DNA from: Nitrososphaerota archaeon | Lineage (GTDB): Archaea; Thermoproteota; Nitrososphaeria; Nitrososphaerales; JAPUIC01 | NCBI GenBank assembly: GCA_027297425.1 | Contig: JAPUIC010000081.1 | Coordinates: 1-24,672 of the forward strand | Length of the DNA: 24,672 nt | Reading direction: 5' to 3' | Shown here: positions 1 through 6,843 of the stretch, piece after piece | Layout: every line of letters begins with the position of its first letter | Numbering within the stretch: position 1 is the stretch's first letter | Made by a program: the position numbers and the translations under genes | Notes under the pieces: model-generated | What the model saw: the letters and a program-made list of their open reading frames with translations, nothing else | The model's database searches: none | Told to the model about the DNA's origin: nothing

Positions 1-19
1 TAGCCATGAGGGCACTCGT

Positions 20-1012
20 TTAGAGTTCCTGAAGAGCTCTGAGCCTCTTTACCATATTAGGGTGCGTCGAAAGTAGTTCAACTAGTCGGTCTGAAAATGT
101 TAGTTTTCTTGAAATTATCTTGTTAACTAATTGTTCGTCATAGATCAACTTAGCTCGGTGTAAGCTGACCTCATCCCTAGTAGACCGATCTGGGTCTGAT
201 ATGAAGAGCGCTTTGAATCCGTCAAATTTCATTGCACCGTGATCCTTTTTGGAGATCTTGAATCTCCCACTAGATGCTACGATCTTGGCCAATGCGCTTC
301 GGAGTTTCTTCCCGCCATCATCTACTACCATCACGCTCCGCCTGTCTGCATAATACTCTCTGGTTCTGCTATAACCGAGGATTAGAATGGTAAGCAGCCA
401 ATACATGATCATCGAGAGGAGCCCAATCACGATCATACCGCCTGCTCCACCGCCCGAACCTCTTCCACCTAATCCACCTCGGAACATACTTGAGAGCATC
501 AGCGAGAAGCCAATAAAGTAGAATATCGAAGGAAGTACTGATAGAAAGACCATCGCCTGAACGTCTTTATTCTTCAAGTGTCCTAGCTCGTGGCCTATGA
601 CGCTCTCTACCTCCCCCTCGTTCAATTCCTTTCTCAATCCTGTTGTTACAGCAACCAAATTTCCAGTCAAGGGTGAGCCATAAGCGAAAGCATTTGCAAT
701 CGGCAATTTTGCCTCCATTACCTTAGGCATCTTGAGCTCCATTCGCCGACTTAATCTCTCTACAATGCCATAGAGCTGTGGATCGTCTCTCTTAGTTACC
801 TCTTTAGTCTTGTACATCCGATTTATCAGCTTCGGAGCGAAGAGCCATTGTATGATGTTGAAGAAGACCACAAATCCGACCATTCCTAGCAGCCCTATCC
901 CAACGAAACTTAGTATTATTGCGAAAAAGAGGGTTGACGCGCTTATTACCAGTGCTATTGTTCCCAGAGCAGAAAGCCTGAGTTTTATCAGACCAAGAGA
1001 ATTGTCAGACAT
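20..1012 (-). CDS. htpX: HtpX-like membrane M48 zinc metalloprotease
   Basis: This 330-residue protein is a membrane-anchored zinc metalloprotease of the M48/HtpX family, which degrades damaged or misfolded membrane proteins. Two hydrophobic stretches at about residues 12-60 form an N-terminal membrane anchor. The zinc motif HELGH lies at 141-145 (zinc ligands H141 and H145, catalytic E142), and the REYYAD segment at 218-223 supplies the third ligand, E219. Two more hydrophobic stretches (about 151-178 and 190-214) surround a Gly-rich loop near 179-192, as in HtpX. Length is slightly above the usual 290-300. The start is ATG, with a TATA-like GATATATC 28-35 bases upstream and almost no leader. 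It is transcribed alone. Family assignment is firm; the substrate is unknown. Confidence 0.95.
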   Translation of the reverse strand: MSDNSLGLIKLRLSALGTIALVISASTLFFAIILSFVGIGLLGMVGFVVFFNIIQWLFAPKLINRMYKTKEVTKRDDPQLYGIVERLSRRMELKMPKVMEAKLPIANAFAYGSPLTGNLVAVTTGLRKELNEGEVESVIGHELGHLKNKDVQAMVFLSVLPSIFYFIGFSLMLSSMFRGGLGGRGSGGGAGGMIVIGLLSMIMYWLLTILILGYSRTREYYADRRSVMVVDDGGKKLRSALAKIVASSGRFKISKKDHGAMKFDGFKALFISDPDRSTRDEVSLHRAKLIYDEQLVNKIISRKLTFSDRLVELLSTHPNMVKRLRALQEL

Positions 1013-1039
1013 CTAGAATAGCACGACCTCTAAGCTGAA

Positions 1040-1047
1040 GATATATC
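1040..1047 (-). promoter_or_regulatory. TATA-like box for the htpX gene
   Basis: The self-complementary octamer GATATATC lies 28-35 bases upstream of the htpX ATG. This spacing fits an archaeal TATA box driving a leaderless transcript. No Shine-Dalgarno sequence precedes the ATG. Confidence 0.55.
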
Positions 1048-1247
1048 TCTTATGTTACAACTTCTTTAGTTCTCTAACTTCAATAATGTGTATAAAGTCA
1101 TATTGTTCAATTAAATTTTTATTTTGGGTCATTCTATAACTTGCTAGTAAAATGTATTGGAGACGTATCTCACTGAGGGAGCCTTTCCTACTAATGGGTG
1201 CATTTAATCTAGCAGCCAGTATAATCTAAATTCTCACCTTCTTCGTA

Positions 1248-1436
1248 TTGTCGTACTCTTTATCCAGATCTTTTGAAATAATTTTATTATTAGGCGGTGC
1301 CCTCTTGCTTATTGCTGGCAGTTATACGCGTAGAGGGAGCGAAGTCAGCTCGTCCAAATTGTTCTCGACAAGAATAATATTTTCCGGGCTAGTTTTGATA
1401 ATAGAATCATTTGCGATCTCATATATCATCAGCTAG
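1248..1436 (+). CDS. Small two-helix membrane protein, unknown function
   Basis: This is a possible 62-residue protein with two hydrophobic segments (about residues 9-24 and 43-61) joined by a short basic/serine-rich linker containing YTRRGSE. Its size and layout recall small archaeal membrane proteins such as the DUF131 family, but I do not see that family's glycine-rich signature, so I do not assign it. The start is TTG. A TATA-like stretch near 1219-1228 lies about 20-29 bases upstream. It stands just ahead of the SufT-like gene but that gene has its own TATA-like box. It could be non-coding; the case rests on the membrane-protein-like composition and on sitting alone in an intergenic space. 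Confidence 0.45.
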   Translation: MSYSLSRSFEIILLLGGALLLIAGSYTRRGSEVSSSKLFSTRIIFSGLVLIIESFAISYIIS

Positions 1437-1451
1437 AGTTCTTACAAATAA

Positions 1452-1460
1452 GATAAATAG
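1452..1460 (+). promoter_or_regulatory. TATA-like box for the SufT-like gene
   Basis: GATAAATAG lies 28-36 bases before the ATG at 1488. This suits a leaderless or very short-leader transcript. Confidence 0.5.
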
Positions 1461-1487
1461 CAGTAAAACGAAAGAAATCATATTACT

Positions 1488-1808
1488 ATGACCCAATCAG
1501 CAGATAATGATCCGCTCAAGGAAGAAGTGATGAAAGCACTCAAAAATTGTTATGACCCAGAGATCCCTGTCAATCTAGTAGATCTTGGACTAATTTATGA
1601 CGTGAACGTGAATGACGGGAATGTGCAAATATCGATGACACTGACTGCCCAAGGTTGCGGCATGGGTCCACATATAGCCCAAAACGTGAAAGATGAGGTC
1701 AACAAAGTCAAGGGCATAAAGGGTACTGAGGTTGATATGGTCTGGGAACCTCCATGGACTCAAGAAAAGATGTCCGATGCGGCTAAAGCCCAACTAGGGA
1801 TGATTTGA
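1488..1808 (+). CDS. MIP18/SufT-like (DUF59) Fe-S cluster assembly protein
   Basis: This 106-residue protein belongs to the DUF59/MIP18 family (SufT, PaaD and eukaryotic CIA2 relatives), cytosolic proteins that help mature or target iron-sulfur clusters. Visible signatures are YDPEIPVNLVDLGLIYDV (about residues 22-39) and LTAQGCGMGP (about 52-61), where the family carries its conserved cysteine. The C-terminal stretch WEPPWTQEKMSDAAKAQLG is typical of the family. Length is normal for a single-domain member. The start is ATG with a TATA-like box at 1452-1460. Its last 15 bases overlap the end of a convergent small gene. No other suf genes are nearby, so the partner is not shown by context. Confidence 0.92.
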   Translation: MTQSADNDPLKEEVMKALKNCYDPEIPVNLVDLGLIYDVNVNDGNVQISMTLTAQGCGMGPHIAQNVKDEVNKVKGIKGTEVDMVWEPPWTQEKMSDAAKAQLGMI

Positions 1809-1979
1809 GCCTGTCTGACTCTTATCCTGGTCTTCCTGCAACTTTACTTCGATAACTTTGAAAGACTTCGAGTCTTCTCCTAGTGACGAGAGAACCTGCA
1901 TCATCAGATTTCCGATATAAGTCCCGTCCGACCAAGACGCCAGAGGCTCTACCTTAACCTCAAATTTCAAAACGTCCAC
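1794..1979 (-). CDS. Small protein of unknown function (61 aa)
   Basis: This predicted soluble 61-residue protein begins with a beta-strand-like stretch (KFEVKVEPLASWSDG), continues with a helix-like segment ending in QVLSSLGED, and returns to beta (FKVIEVKL). That beta-helix-beta pattern looks like a real folded domain. The only usable start in the frame is GTG at 1979. Its 3' end overlaps the convergent SufT-like gene by 15 bases, and it lies 66 bases downstream of the FAD-binding subunit gene on the same strand, so the two may share a transcript. No family is recognised. Confidence 0.5.
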   Translation of the reverse strand: MDVLKFEVKVEPLASWSDGTYIGNLMMQVLSSLGEDSKSFKVIEVKLQEDQDKSQTGSNHP

Positions 1980-2045
1980 GATAACTCTTTTTTGCCCTGC
2001 GGCACATGTAAGTCTTCCGATAGACCACTAGGAAGATATCTACTA

Positions 2046-2921
2046 TTATGTCCTCTGGGCAATTGAGAGTGCAGCGCTCAAAGTTCGTCTAGTATATGTG
2101 GCTACCATGAGTTTCTTATATTGAGCACTAGCCTTAAGATCTGAAATAGGCCGGGCCTCTTTGACTGCGTGGGCGACAGCTTCATCGACGACCTCCGCAG
2201 TAATCCTCTTGCCCAGCAGAGCTTCTTCTGCACTTCTTACCCTGAATGGCTTTTCTCCGACTCCCCCTAAAACAATCCTGACTGAAGTACAGGTACGTTG
2301 AGAATCTACTTGTATTATCGTCGAAACCCCGACAATTGCAAAATCGCCTGCGCCCATTGAAAGCTTCTGATATGCATAACCAGCGCCTTCTGGAAGAACC
2401 GGTACCTCTATCTCGGTTAGTATGTCGTTAGGACCCATAGCGGTAGTAAATACATCCTTGAAAAACTCTTCAGCACCAAAACTCTTACTCTCTGTTGGCC
2501 CTTCAACCTTTAGGGTTGCGTCCAGAGCTACGATAGTAGGAAGAAGATCAGCTGATGGGTCACAATGACAAATACTACCTCCGATCGTCCCTTTATTTCT
2601 GATCTGAGGATGACCGATCAACTTCGCCGTTTCACTTAAGAGAGGACACTTCTCCACGATGATCGGGGCATTCTCTACCTCTGCATGCTTTGCCAATGCT
2701 CCTATAACGATAGAATCCTTGCCTGTATCCTTGATATAATTCATATCCTTTATCCTCTTCAAATCGATAAGGTGATCAAAATCTGAAAGTCCAAGCTTCA
2801 TGATGGGTATGAGGCTTTGTCCCCCTGCTAGTATCTTGGCCTTTTCTCCGTGTTGTCTTAAAAGGTCGATAGCTTCCTTGATGGATTCAGGTGCATAGTA
2901 TTCGAAAGCCTTGATGACCAC
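2046..2921 (-). CDS. FAD-binding (medium) subunit of a CO dehydrogenase/xanthine dehydrogenase-family enzyme
   Basis: This 291-residue protein matches the FAD-binding medium subunit (CoxM/CutM/XdhB type) of molybdenum hydroxylases, passing electrons from Fe-S clusters to FAD. The flavin-binding motifs are AGGQSLIP (residues 32-39) and TIGGSICHCDPSAD (112-125). The C-terminal CO-dehydrogenase flavoprotein domain follows from about residue 185. Length is normal. The start is GTG, with ATAAATAG (complement of 2942-2949) 21-28 bases upstream, and homologues also begin close to the FEYYAP motif. The large molybdopterin subunit and the small 2Fe-2S subunit are not adjacent: the flanks are an unrelated small gene and a divergent membrane protein. 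Its partners must be elsewhere, or this is a solitary flavoprotein. The substrate cannot be told. Confidence 0.9.
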   Translation of the reverse strand: MVIKAFEYYAPESIKEAIDLLRQHGEKAKILAGGQSLIPIMKLGLSDFDHLIDLKRIKDMNYIKDTGKDSIVIGALAKHAEVENAPIIVEKCPLLSETAKLIGHPQIRNKGTIGGSICHCDPSADLLPTIVALDATLKVEGPTESKSFGAEEFFKDVFTTAMGPNDILTEIEVPVLPEGAGYAYQKLSMGAGDFAIVGVSTIIQVDSQRTCTSVRIVLGGVGEKPFRVRSAEEALLGKRITAEVVDEAVAHAVKEARPISDLKASAQYKKLMVATYTRRTLSAALSIAQRT

Positions 2922-2941
2922 GCCGGAACTTGCCTCATAAA

Positions 2942-2949
2942 CTATTTAT
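2942..2949 (-). promoter_or_regulatory. TATA-like box for the FAD-binding subunit gene
   Basis: Read on the minus strand, ATAAATAG sits 21-28 bases before the GTG start at 2921. It shares this short divergent region with the TATA-like box of the plus-strand gene at 3005. Confidence 0.45.
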
Positions 2950-2973
2950 CTATATTTCATCACGATCGGTATG

Positions 2974-2983
2974 AATTAATAAC
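2974..2983 (+). promoter_or_regulatory. TATA-like box for the membrane protein at 3005
   Basis: AATTAATAAC lies 22-31 bases before the ATG at 3005, in the 83-base divergent region shared with the FAD-binding subunit gene. Confidence 0.4.
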
Positions 2984-3004
2984 CCCTCTCCTTCTAACGA
3001 GTGA

Positions 3005-3373
3005 ATGCCCGAGAGTAGTTTTCCCCTTTCTCGGCTCGAGGCTATCGATAAGCTTTCGAAGATAAGGTTGCACCTATTTTTTCTTCTTATCACCTTGCGG
3101 TTCTTCGATCTAGTCGTTACTGCGATTGGGCTACGGTTAGGTATGGTCGAACTAAATCCTATAGTGTACCTACGCGGTCTAGAGGGGCTTATCTTACAGA
3201 ATGTCGCCTTCATCTTGATCGTAGTATTTCTCTACGTTATGGGCTACGGGTCAACAAAGATTGTGAAGGACGATTGGCCATTATCGATAATCGACGGAGT
3301 AGTAATCTCCTTTGTTATCTTCAGCATATATGTACTCTTGGCGATAAACCTGCCAGCGATGGGCGCTATCTAA
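3005..3373 (+). CDS. Membrane protein, DUF5658-like
   Basis: This 122-residue protein has three predicted membrane helices (about residues 22-44, 60-80 and 92-117). The segment DLVVTAIGLRLGMVELNPI, with acidic D and E-L-N-P at the end of helix one, resembles the DUF5658 signature of small archaeal and bacterial membrane proteins of unknown role. The start is ATG, with a TATA-like AATTAATAAC about 25 bases upstream. It is divergent from the FAD-binding subunit gene across an 83-base gap. The function is unknown and the family match is from memory of the motif only. Confidence 0.8.
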   Translation: MPESSFPLSRLEAIDKLSKIRLHLFFLLITLRFFDLVVTAIGLRLGMVELNPIVYLRGLEGLILQNVAFILIVVFLYVMGYGSTKIVKDDWPLSIIDGVVISFVIFSIYVLLAINLPAMGAI

Positions 3374-3411
3374 ATAGTGTTAACTAAACTGTCTATCTAC
3401 TGGCACCAAAG

Positions 3412-3420
3412 ACTTTAATC
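3412..3420 (+). promoter_or_regulatory. TATA-like box for the secreted/anchored protein at 3449
   Basis: ACTTTAATC lies 29-37 bases before the GTG at 3449. Confidence 0.35.
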
Positions 3421-3448
3421 ATGAAATCGACTGGTTGAGAGTCTGATC

Positions 3449-4108
3449 GTGAGCTCAATCAGTAGCAGGATTCTGGTTATGGCTTTGCTGGCTGTATTGG
3501 CACTCGTCATTCTTGGATTCCCCATCCCTGAAAGTAGAGCCCTTGATCATCTCAAGGGGTCCGTTAATGTCACAAAGGTTGCGGGAGATATAACCTTGGA
3601 AGGGCGATTTGTCTTAAGAATCATTGTTGTCAACAATGGATCTGTTCCGGTGGACAACATTGAGGTCTACGATTTCTTCCAACAGAATTTACTTGATATC
3701 GCAGATGCAACTCTGACCGTGAATGGGAAAGAAGAGCAGATTTTACCATTAATGGGCCCGTCGAGCTCTGGCTCTATCTCTTCCCAGGTAATATTCGTTC
3801 TACCGACAAGCGTAACAATATTTCCGGGAGAATCTATAGTAATTACATATTCAGTTGGGACTCCTGGAGAGGGCTCTTATTTTGTCCCGCCAGCTCTTGT
3901 ATGGTATAGTTTCTCGTCTGGGGGGTCTGCTTCTAGAACTTTCATCTATACAAACGGGCTTAACGTAGAAGTACCCACTTATTTATTGAGAATATTAGTA
4001 ACACTATTTCCATACATAATGGCCGCAACAAGTTTTGTATTCATGACCTACATTATAATCTGGGCTCGGAAACAATTCAAGAGGACCCAGGAAAGGCTGC
4101 CTGTTTAG
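3449..4108 (+). CDS. Membrane-anchored extracellular beta-domain protein
   Basis: This 219-residue protein has a signal-peptide-like N-terminus (about residues 8-32, ending near SRALD), an extracytoplasmic beta-rich region (about 35-175), and one C-terminal membrane helix (about 180-205) followed by a basic tail (ARKQFKRTQERL). The stretch RIIVVNNGSVPVDNIEVYD is typical of DUF11/CARDB-like surface domains, where paired strands carry N-G-S/T loops. It therefore appears to sit on the cell surface with its C-terminus in the cytoplasm. The start is GTG, supported by the signal peptide that follows. Function is unknown; it may be part of a cell-envelope structure. Confidence 0.8.
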   Translation: MSSISSRILVMALLAVLALVILGFPIPESRALDHLKGSVNVTKVAGDITLEGRFVLRIIVVNNGSVPVDNIEVYDFFQQNLLDIADATLTVNGKEEQILPLMGPSSSGSISSQVIFVLPTSVTIFPGESIVITYSVGTPGEGSYFVPPALVWYSFSSGGSASRTFIYTNGLNVEVPTYLLRILVTLFPYIMAATSFVFMTYIIIWARKQFKRTQERLPV

Positions 4109-4113
4109 CTGGA

Positions 4114-4123
4114 AAGCTTAATG
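4114..4123 (+). promoter_or_regulatory. TATA-like box for the Lrp-TRASH regulator
   Basis: AAGCTTAATG lies 25-34 bases before the ATG at 4148. Confidence 0.4.
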
Positions 4124-4147
4124 CATAGGCTTTGATTTAGTATCGAG

Positions 4148-4759
4148 ATGCCTATCCAACTAGATAAGACCGATATTCGGATAATTAACGCACTTATGGA
4201 GGATGGGCGACGGTCTTATAGAGAACTGGCTCGGCAGACTTCGGTCAGCCCTCCTACTATTGAGAGCAGGGTTGAAAAACTTCTCAAGGTCGGACTGATC
4301 AGGAAGATAGTCCCAATAATCGATATTGATAAGTTGGATTCTGGAAACAGTGCCCTAATTTCGATAAAGGCAGATCTACCAAAAATGGCAAAAGTCATTG
4401 AACAATTATCTGCGATGGATGAAGTGACCGGCATTTTCGCAACTACCGGCGAAGGAAACCTATTGCTGAGAGTTTTCGTCAGCGATCCTAAAGGACTTCA
4501 TGAATTCATAACGCGAAGGCTGGGGATGGAGGCGTCATTCCAAGTCCTTTCCAGTCAGATCCTAACCAAGACAATCAAAGATGAACAATTAATCCGCATT
4601 GCTCCTGGTTCAAATCTGAGGTTAGACTGCGAATTCTGCGGTGGGGCTGTCAGGGGCGAGCCGTTTACCCTGAAGGTCGGGAAGATAGATCGTTTCTTCT
4701 GCTGCACGGTCTGCAAGGATTCATATTCGAAAAAATATGGAGCGCGCTTAAAGATTTGA
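4148..4759 (+). CDS. Lrp/AsnC-type regulator with C-terminal TRASH metal-sensing domain
   Basis: This 203-residue transcription factor starts with an AsnC-type winged helix-turn-helix (about residues 4-55, with LDKTDIRIINALMEDGR and SVSPPTIESRVEKL), followed by a RAM-like alpha/beta domain (about 65-145). A TRASH metal-binding domain follows at about 159-199, with cysteines C161-x2-C164 and C185-x3-C189 (C186 is an extra cysteine). The Lrp-TRASH arrangement is known from archaeal copper-responsive regulators such as those beside copper exporters. No copper ATPase or chaperone is in this window, so the target is not shown. It has its own TATA-like box. The architecture is clear; copper as the ligand is inference. 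Confidence 0.92.
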   Translation: MPIQLDKTDIRIINALMEDGRRSYRELARQTSVSPPTIESRVEKLLKVGLIRKIVPIIDIDKLDSGNSALISIKADLPKMAKVIEQLSAMDEVTGIFATTGEGNLLLRVFVSDPKGLHEFITRRLGMEASFQVLSSQILTKTIKDEQLIRIAPGSNLRLDCEFCGGAVRGEPFTLKVGKIDRFFCCTVCKDSYSKKYGARLKI

Positions 4760-4823
4760 GTAAAAGCAAAAATAATTTCATGACCGCTGATGTAACTCTA
4801 AGAGAATTTTTCATCCTTTACGG

Positions 4824-5348
4824 CTAACTCTTCCCTAGAATTCGTTTTGTTACGCCTAGAATTATTCTAGATATGTAATAGAAGTAAACCATCTGGATGG
4901 TGAGTGATATTAGATAGAGAAGTGCTGATACTCCCGGGATGCCCAGCCTAAGGTCCACGAAGACCTCTACCGGATAAAGAAGCGGGCCTCTGAGAGCCAT
5001 AAGCGGCAGGAAAAAGATCTCAAATAGGAATGGTGGATTGTTAGATCTGCTAAGAATTAGAAAGCCTATGCCGATCAGTATACCGATTATTAGAAGTTCT
5101 ATTTTCTTCCGTCTTACTATCTCAACAAGATCTACTGACTTCATCATCTTTTCCTTGTTAGTTAGCTTCTCAAGACCCCAGTACCATAGGTAAATCACCA
5201 CCAGAAAATGGATTGAAAAGAGGAATGTAGAGGCTCCAAATCCGGAAGTTAACCAGGTCGAAGTTGAGAAAATAACGAAAAGTACTCCAATCAGGATCGC
5301 AATGCTGAAAATGCCCGCCCGTAGTGCAATGACTAGTCCATGCTGCAT
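4824..5348 (-). CDS. Multi-span membrane protein, unknown function
   Basis: This 174-residue protein has about five predicted membrane helices (roughly residues 7-30, 38-60, 86-104, 110-128 and 140-165) separated by a basic cytoplasmic loop near 62-85. I recognise no family and no catalytic motif. The start is ATG, with GCTTTAAATC (complement of 5373-5382) 25-34 bases upstream. It is convergent with the Lrp-TRASH gene and divergent from the coiled-coil gene at 5523, with a strong inverted repeat between the latter two. Confidence 0.75.
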   Translation of the reverse strand: MQHGLVIALRAGIFSIAILIGVLFVIFSTSTWLTSGFGASTFLFSIHFLVVIYLWYWGLEKLTNKEKMMKSVDLVEIVRRKKIELLIIGILIGIGFLILSRSNNPPFLFEIFFLPLMALRGPLLYPVEVFVDLRLGIPGVSALLYLISLTIQMVYFYYISRIILGVTKRILGKS

Positions 5349-5372
5349 TTAATGGTCTAGACTTTCAGGATT

Positions 5373-5382
5373 GATTTAAAGC
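5373..5382 (-). promoter_or_regulatory. TATA-like box for the membrane protein at 4824-5348
   Basis: Minus-strand GCTTTAAATC sits 25-34 bases before the ATG at 5348, the archaeal spacing for a leaderless transcript. Confidence 0.5.
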
Positions 5383-5434
5383 ATGGTTCTAACCCTCATA
5401 ACATACCTCTCTGTTCGAGAATCTAGGTTTTTTC

Positions 5435-5456
5435 GATGAGAAGTCCACTTCTCATC
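5435..5456. repeat. Perfect 10-base inverted repeat, candidate operator or hairpin
   Basis: Arm GATGAGAAGT, spacer CC, arm ACTTCTCATC: all ten positions of each arm are complementary. It lies in the 174-base region between divergent genes, 87 bases before the 5348 start and 67 bases before the 5523 start. It is therefore upstream of both TATA-like boxes. The position suits binding by a dimeric regulator. A T-run precedes it rather than follows it on the plus strand, so a plus-strand terminator is less likely. Confidence 0.7.
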
Positions 5457-5491
5457 TAGAGGTTTACACTATGTTGCAGTCTTCAAAGAAA

Positions 5492-5502
5492 GTTTTTAGA
5501 AG
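5492..5502 (+). promoter_or_regulatory. TATA-like box for the coiled-coil/proteasome gene pair
   Basis: GTTTTTAGAAG lies 21-31 bases before the GTG at 5523. Confidence 0.4.
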
Positions 5503-5522
5503 ATGTAGAAACCACGCTCATT

Positions 5523-6803
5523 GTGGGCTTCCTCTCCAAGATCTTTGGCAGCACCGCTAGCAAGTCCGAATCTAAAGAACTTACTTTAGAGTCGGAGGAG
5601 CTGGAGAACTGGCTAAATACTCGAAGGAAGGGAGAATTCGAGTCCATTTTAAGAAAAGGTGATGAATTTGGACGAGAAATGGCAAAAGTCTCCAAAAATC
5701 TAGTTGATATGGGGTCAGAGTTGGCTTCGGCTACCATAAAGGAGTCCAAACAGATCAAAGAACTAAACGCTAACGTCCAATCTGCCAAGAGTACTATGGC
5801 TAAGAAACTTGTCACTGCTTTTTCTAGCATCGAACCTTGGTCATTAGGAACGTTCGATGAGATGAGAACAGCTCAGACTGAGGTTTCCCAAATACTGAAA
5901 AGCGTTACTGGGGTTATCAAAGCTCACGGCAGGTACGTTACTTTCTTCTTTAAGGATGACCTGAGGCGGATACAGTTAGAACTAGGTAAAATGGAAAAGT
6001 TATCCGCGGATATGGCTAAACTAATTTCCGAAAATAAGGGGAGCTTTGATGAAATTAACGATCTGATTGAGGATGCGAAGCGATACGCCAATGTTAAGAC
6101 CTCCAGTAGAACCGAAAAGACCACTCTCGCTGAAATTAATAAGAGCGTAACTTCTTCACAACGAGATCTGAAGGATCTGCTTTCTAAGATCAACGAGTTG
6201 GAGCAGACCACGGGGTTCAAGGCTTCGTCCGGCAACAGAATAAAGATCGATGGACTCGAGTCAGATCTCTCCAAGCTCCAATCCAGTTTTGACACGGACC
6301 TGAGTAGGGTGAATAAACCTTTGAGAAAATATCTTTATTCAGCTTCCTTGAGCAAAGCACAAAAAACTTTGGCTGACAATTATTTACGCTCACCAGCTAC
6401 CACTCTCTTGAGCGATTCTGATATGGTGATACTACCGATCCTGAATGACCTGAGGGAGGGATTGGGAAAAATACTGGGGAATCCCAAGCAAACAGAGAAG
6501 ATGGGCAAGCATGTTGAAGACCTAGTTTCATCACTATCCGATACCAAGGGACAACTCCTTGCGCTCTCTAAACAGATCGATGTTCATAGAGCTATCTCTT
6601 CGACTGACGAAATGAAAAAGCATGGCAATTTAAACGAAGAAAATCTCCGACAGAAAAAAATTCTTGAGGAACAGCTAAACAGGGCCAAACAGCTAGCTTC
6701 CAAGATCGAACAGGACGAAACGGTTCTCAAAGACATTTCTACCAGGATTGAGGCGAAGGTGGATGAGCTATTCTCTGTCCGGGTTGATCTGCACCGTAGC
6801 TGA
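5523..6803 (+). CDS. Long coiled-coil protein, unknown function
   Basis: This 426-residue, highly charged protein is predicted to be almost wholly alpha-helical. It starts with a short amphipathic segment (GFLSKIFG), which could touch a membrane. Heptad-like runs rich in K, E, L and S follow at about residues 25-85, 145-200, 210-270 and 330-415. No Walker, zinc or enzymatic motif is visible. The start is GTG, with a TATA-like box 21-31 bases upstream. The proteasome beta gene follows 40 bases downstream on the same strand, so the two are probably co-transcribed, which could link it to protein turnover or only to shared expression. It resembles structural or membrane-remodelling coiled coils in general form only; I do not recognise the family. 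Confidence 0.8.
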   Translation: MGFLSKIFGSTASKSESKELTLESEELENWLNTRRKGEFESILRKGDEFGREMAKVSKNLVDMGSELASATIKESKQIKELNANVQSAKSTMAKKLVTAFSSIEPWSLGTFDEMRTAQTEVSQILKSVTGVIKAHGRYVTFFFKDDLRRIQLELGKMEKLSADMAKLISENKGSFDEINDLIEDAKRYANVKTSSRTEKTTLAEINKSVTSSQRDLKDLLSKINELEQTTGFKASSGNRIKIDGLESDLSKLQSSFDTDLSRVNKPLRKYLYSASLSKAQKTLADNYLRSPATTLLSDSDMVILPILNDLREGLGKILGNPKQTEKMGKHVEDLVSSLSDTKGQLLALSKQIDVHRAISSTDEMKKHGNLNEENLRQKKILEEQLNRAKQLASKIEQDETVLKDISTRIEAKVDELFSVRVDLHRS

Positions 6804-6843
6804 CCACAATGTCTATTAGCTAGTCTAGAGCGGTCGGGCTATC

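Noticed and set aside
1152..1229. A 25-codon frame between htpX and the small membrane protein
   Set aside because: It is too short to judge and has no convincing motif; its hydrophobic composition is not enough.
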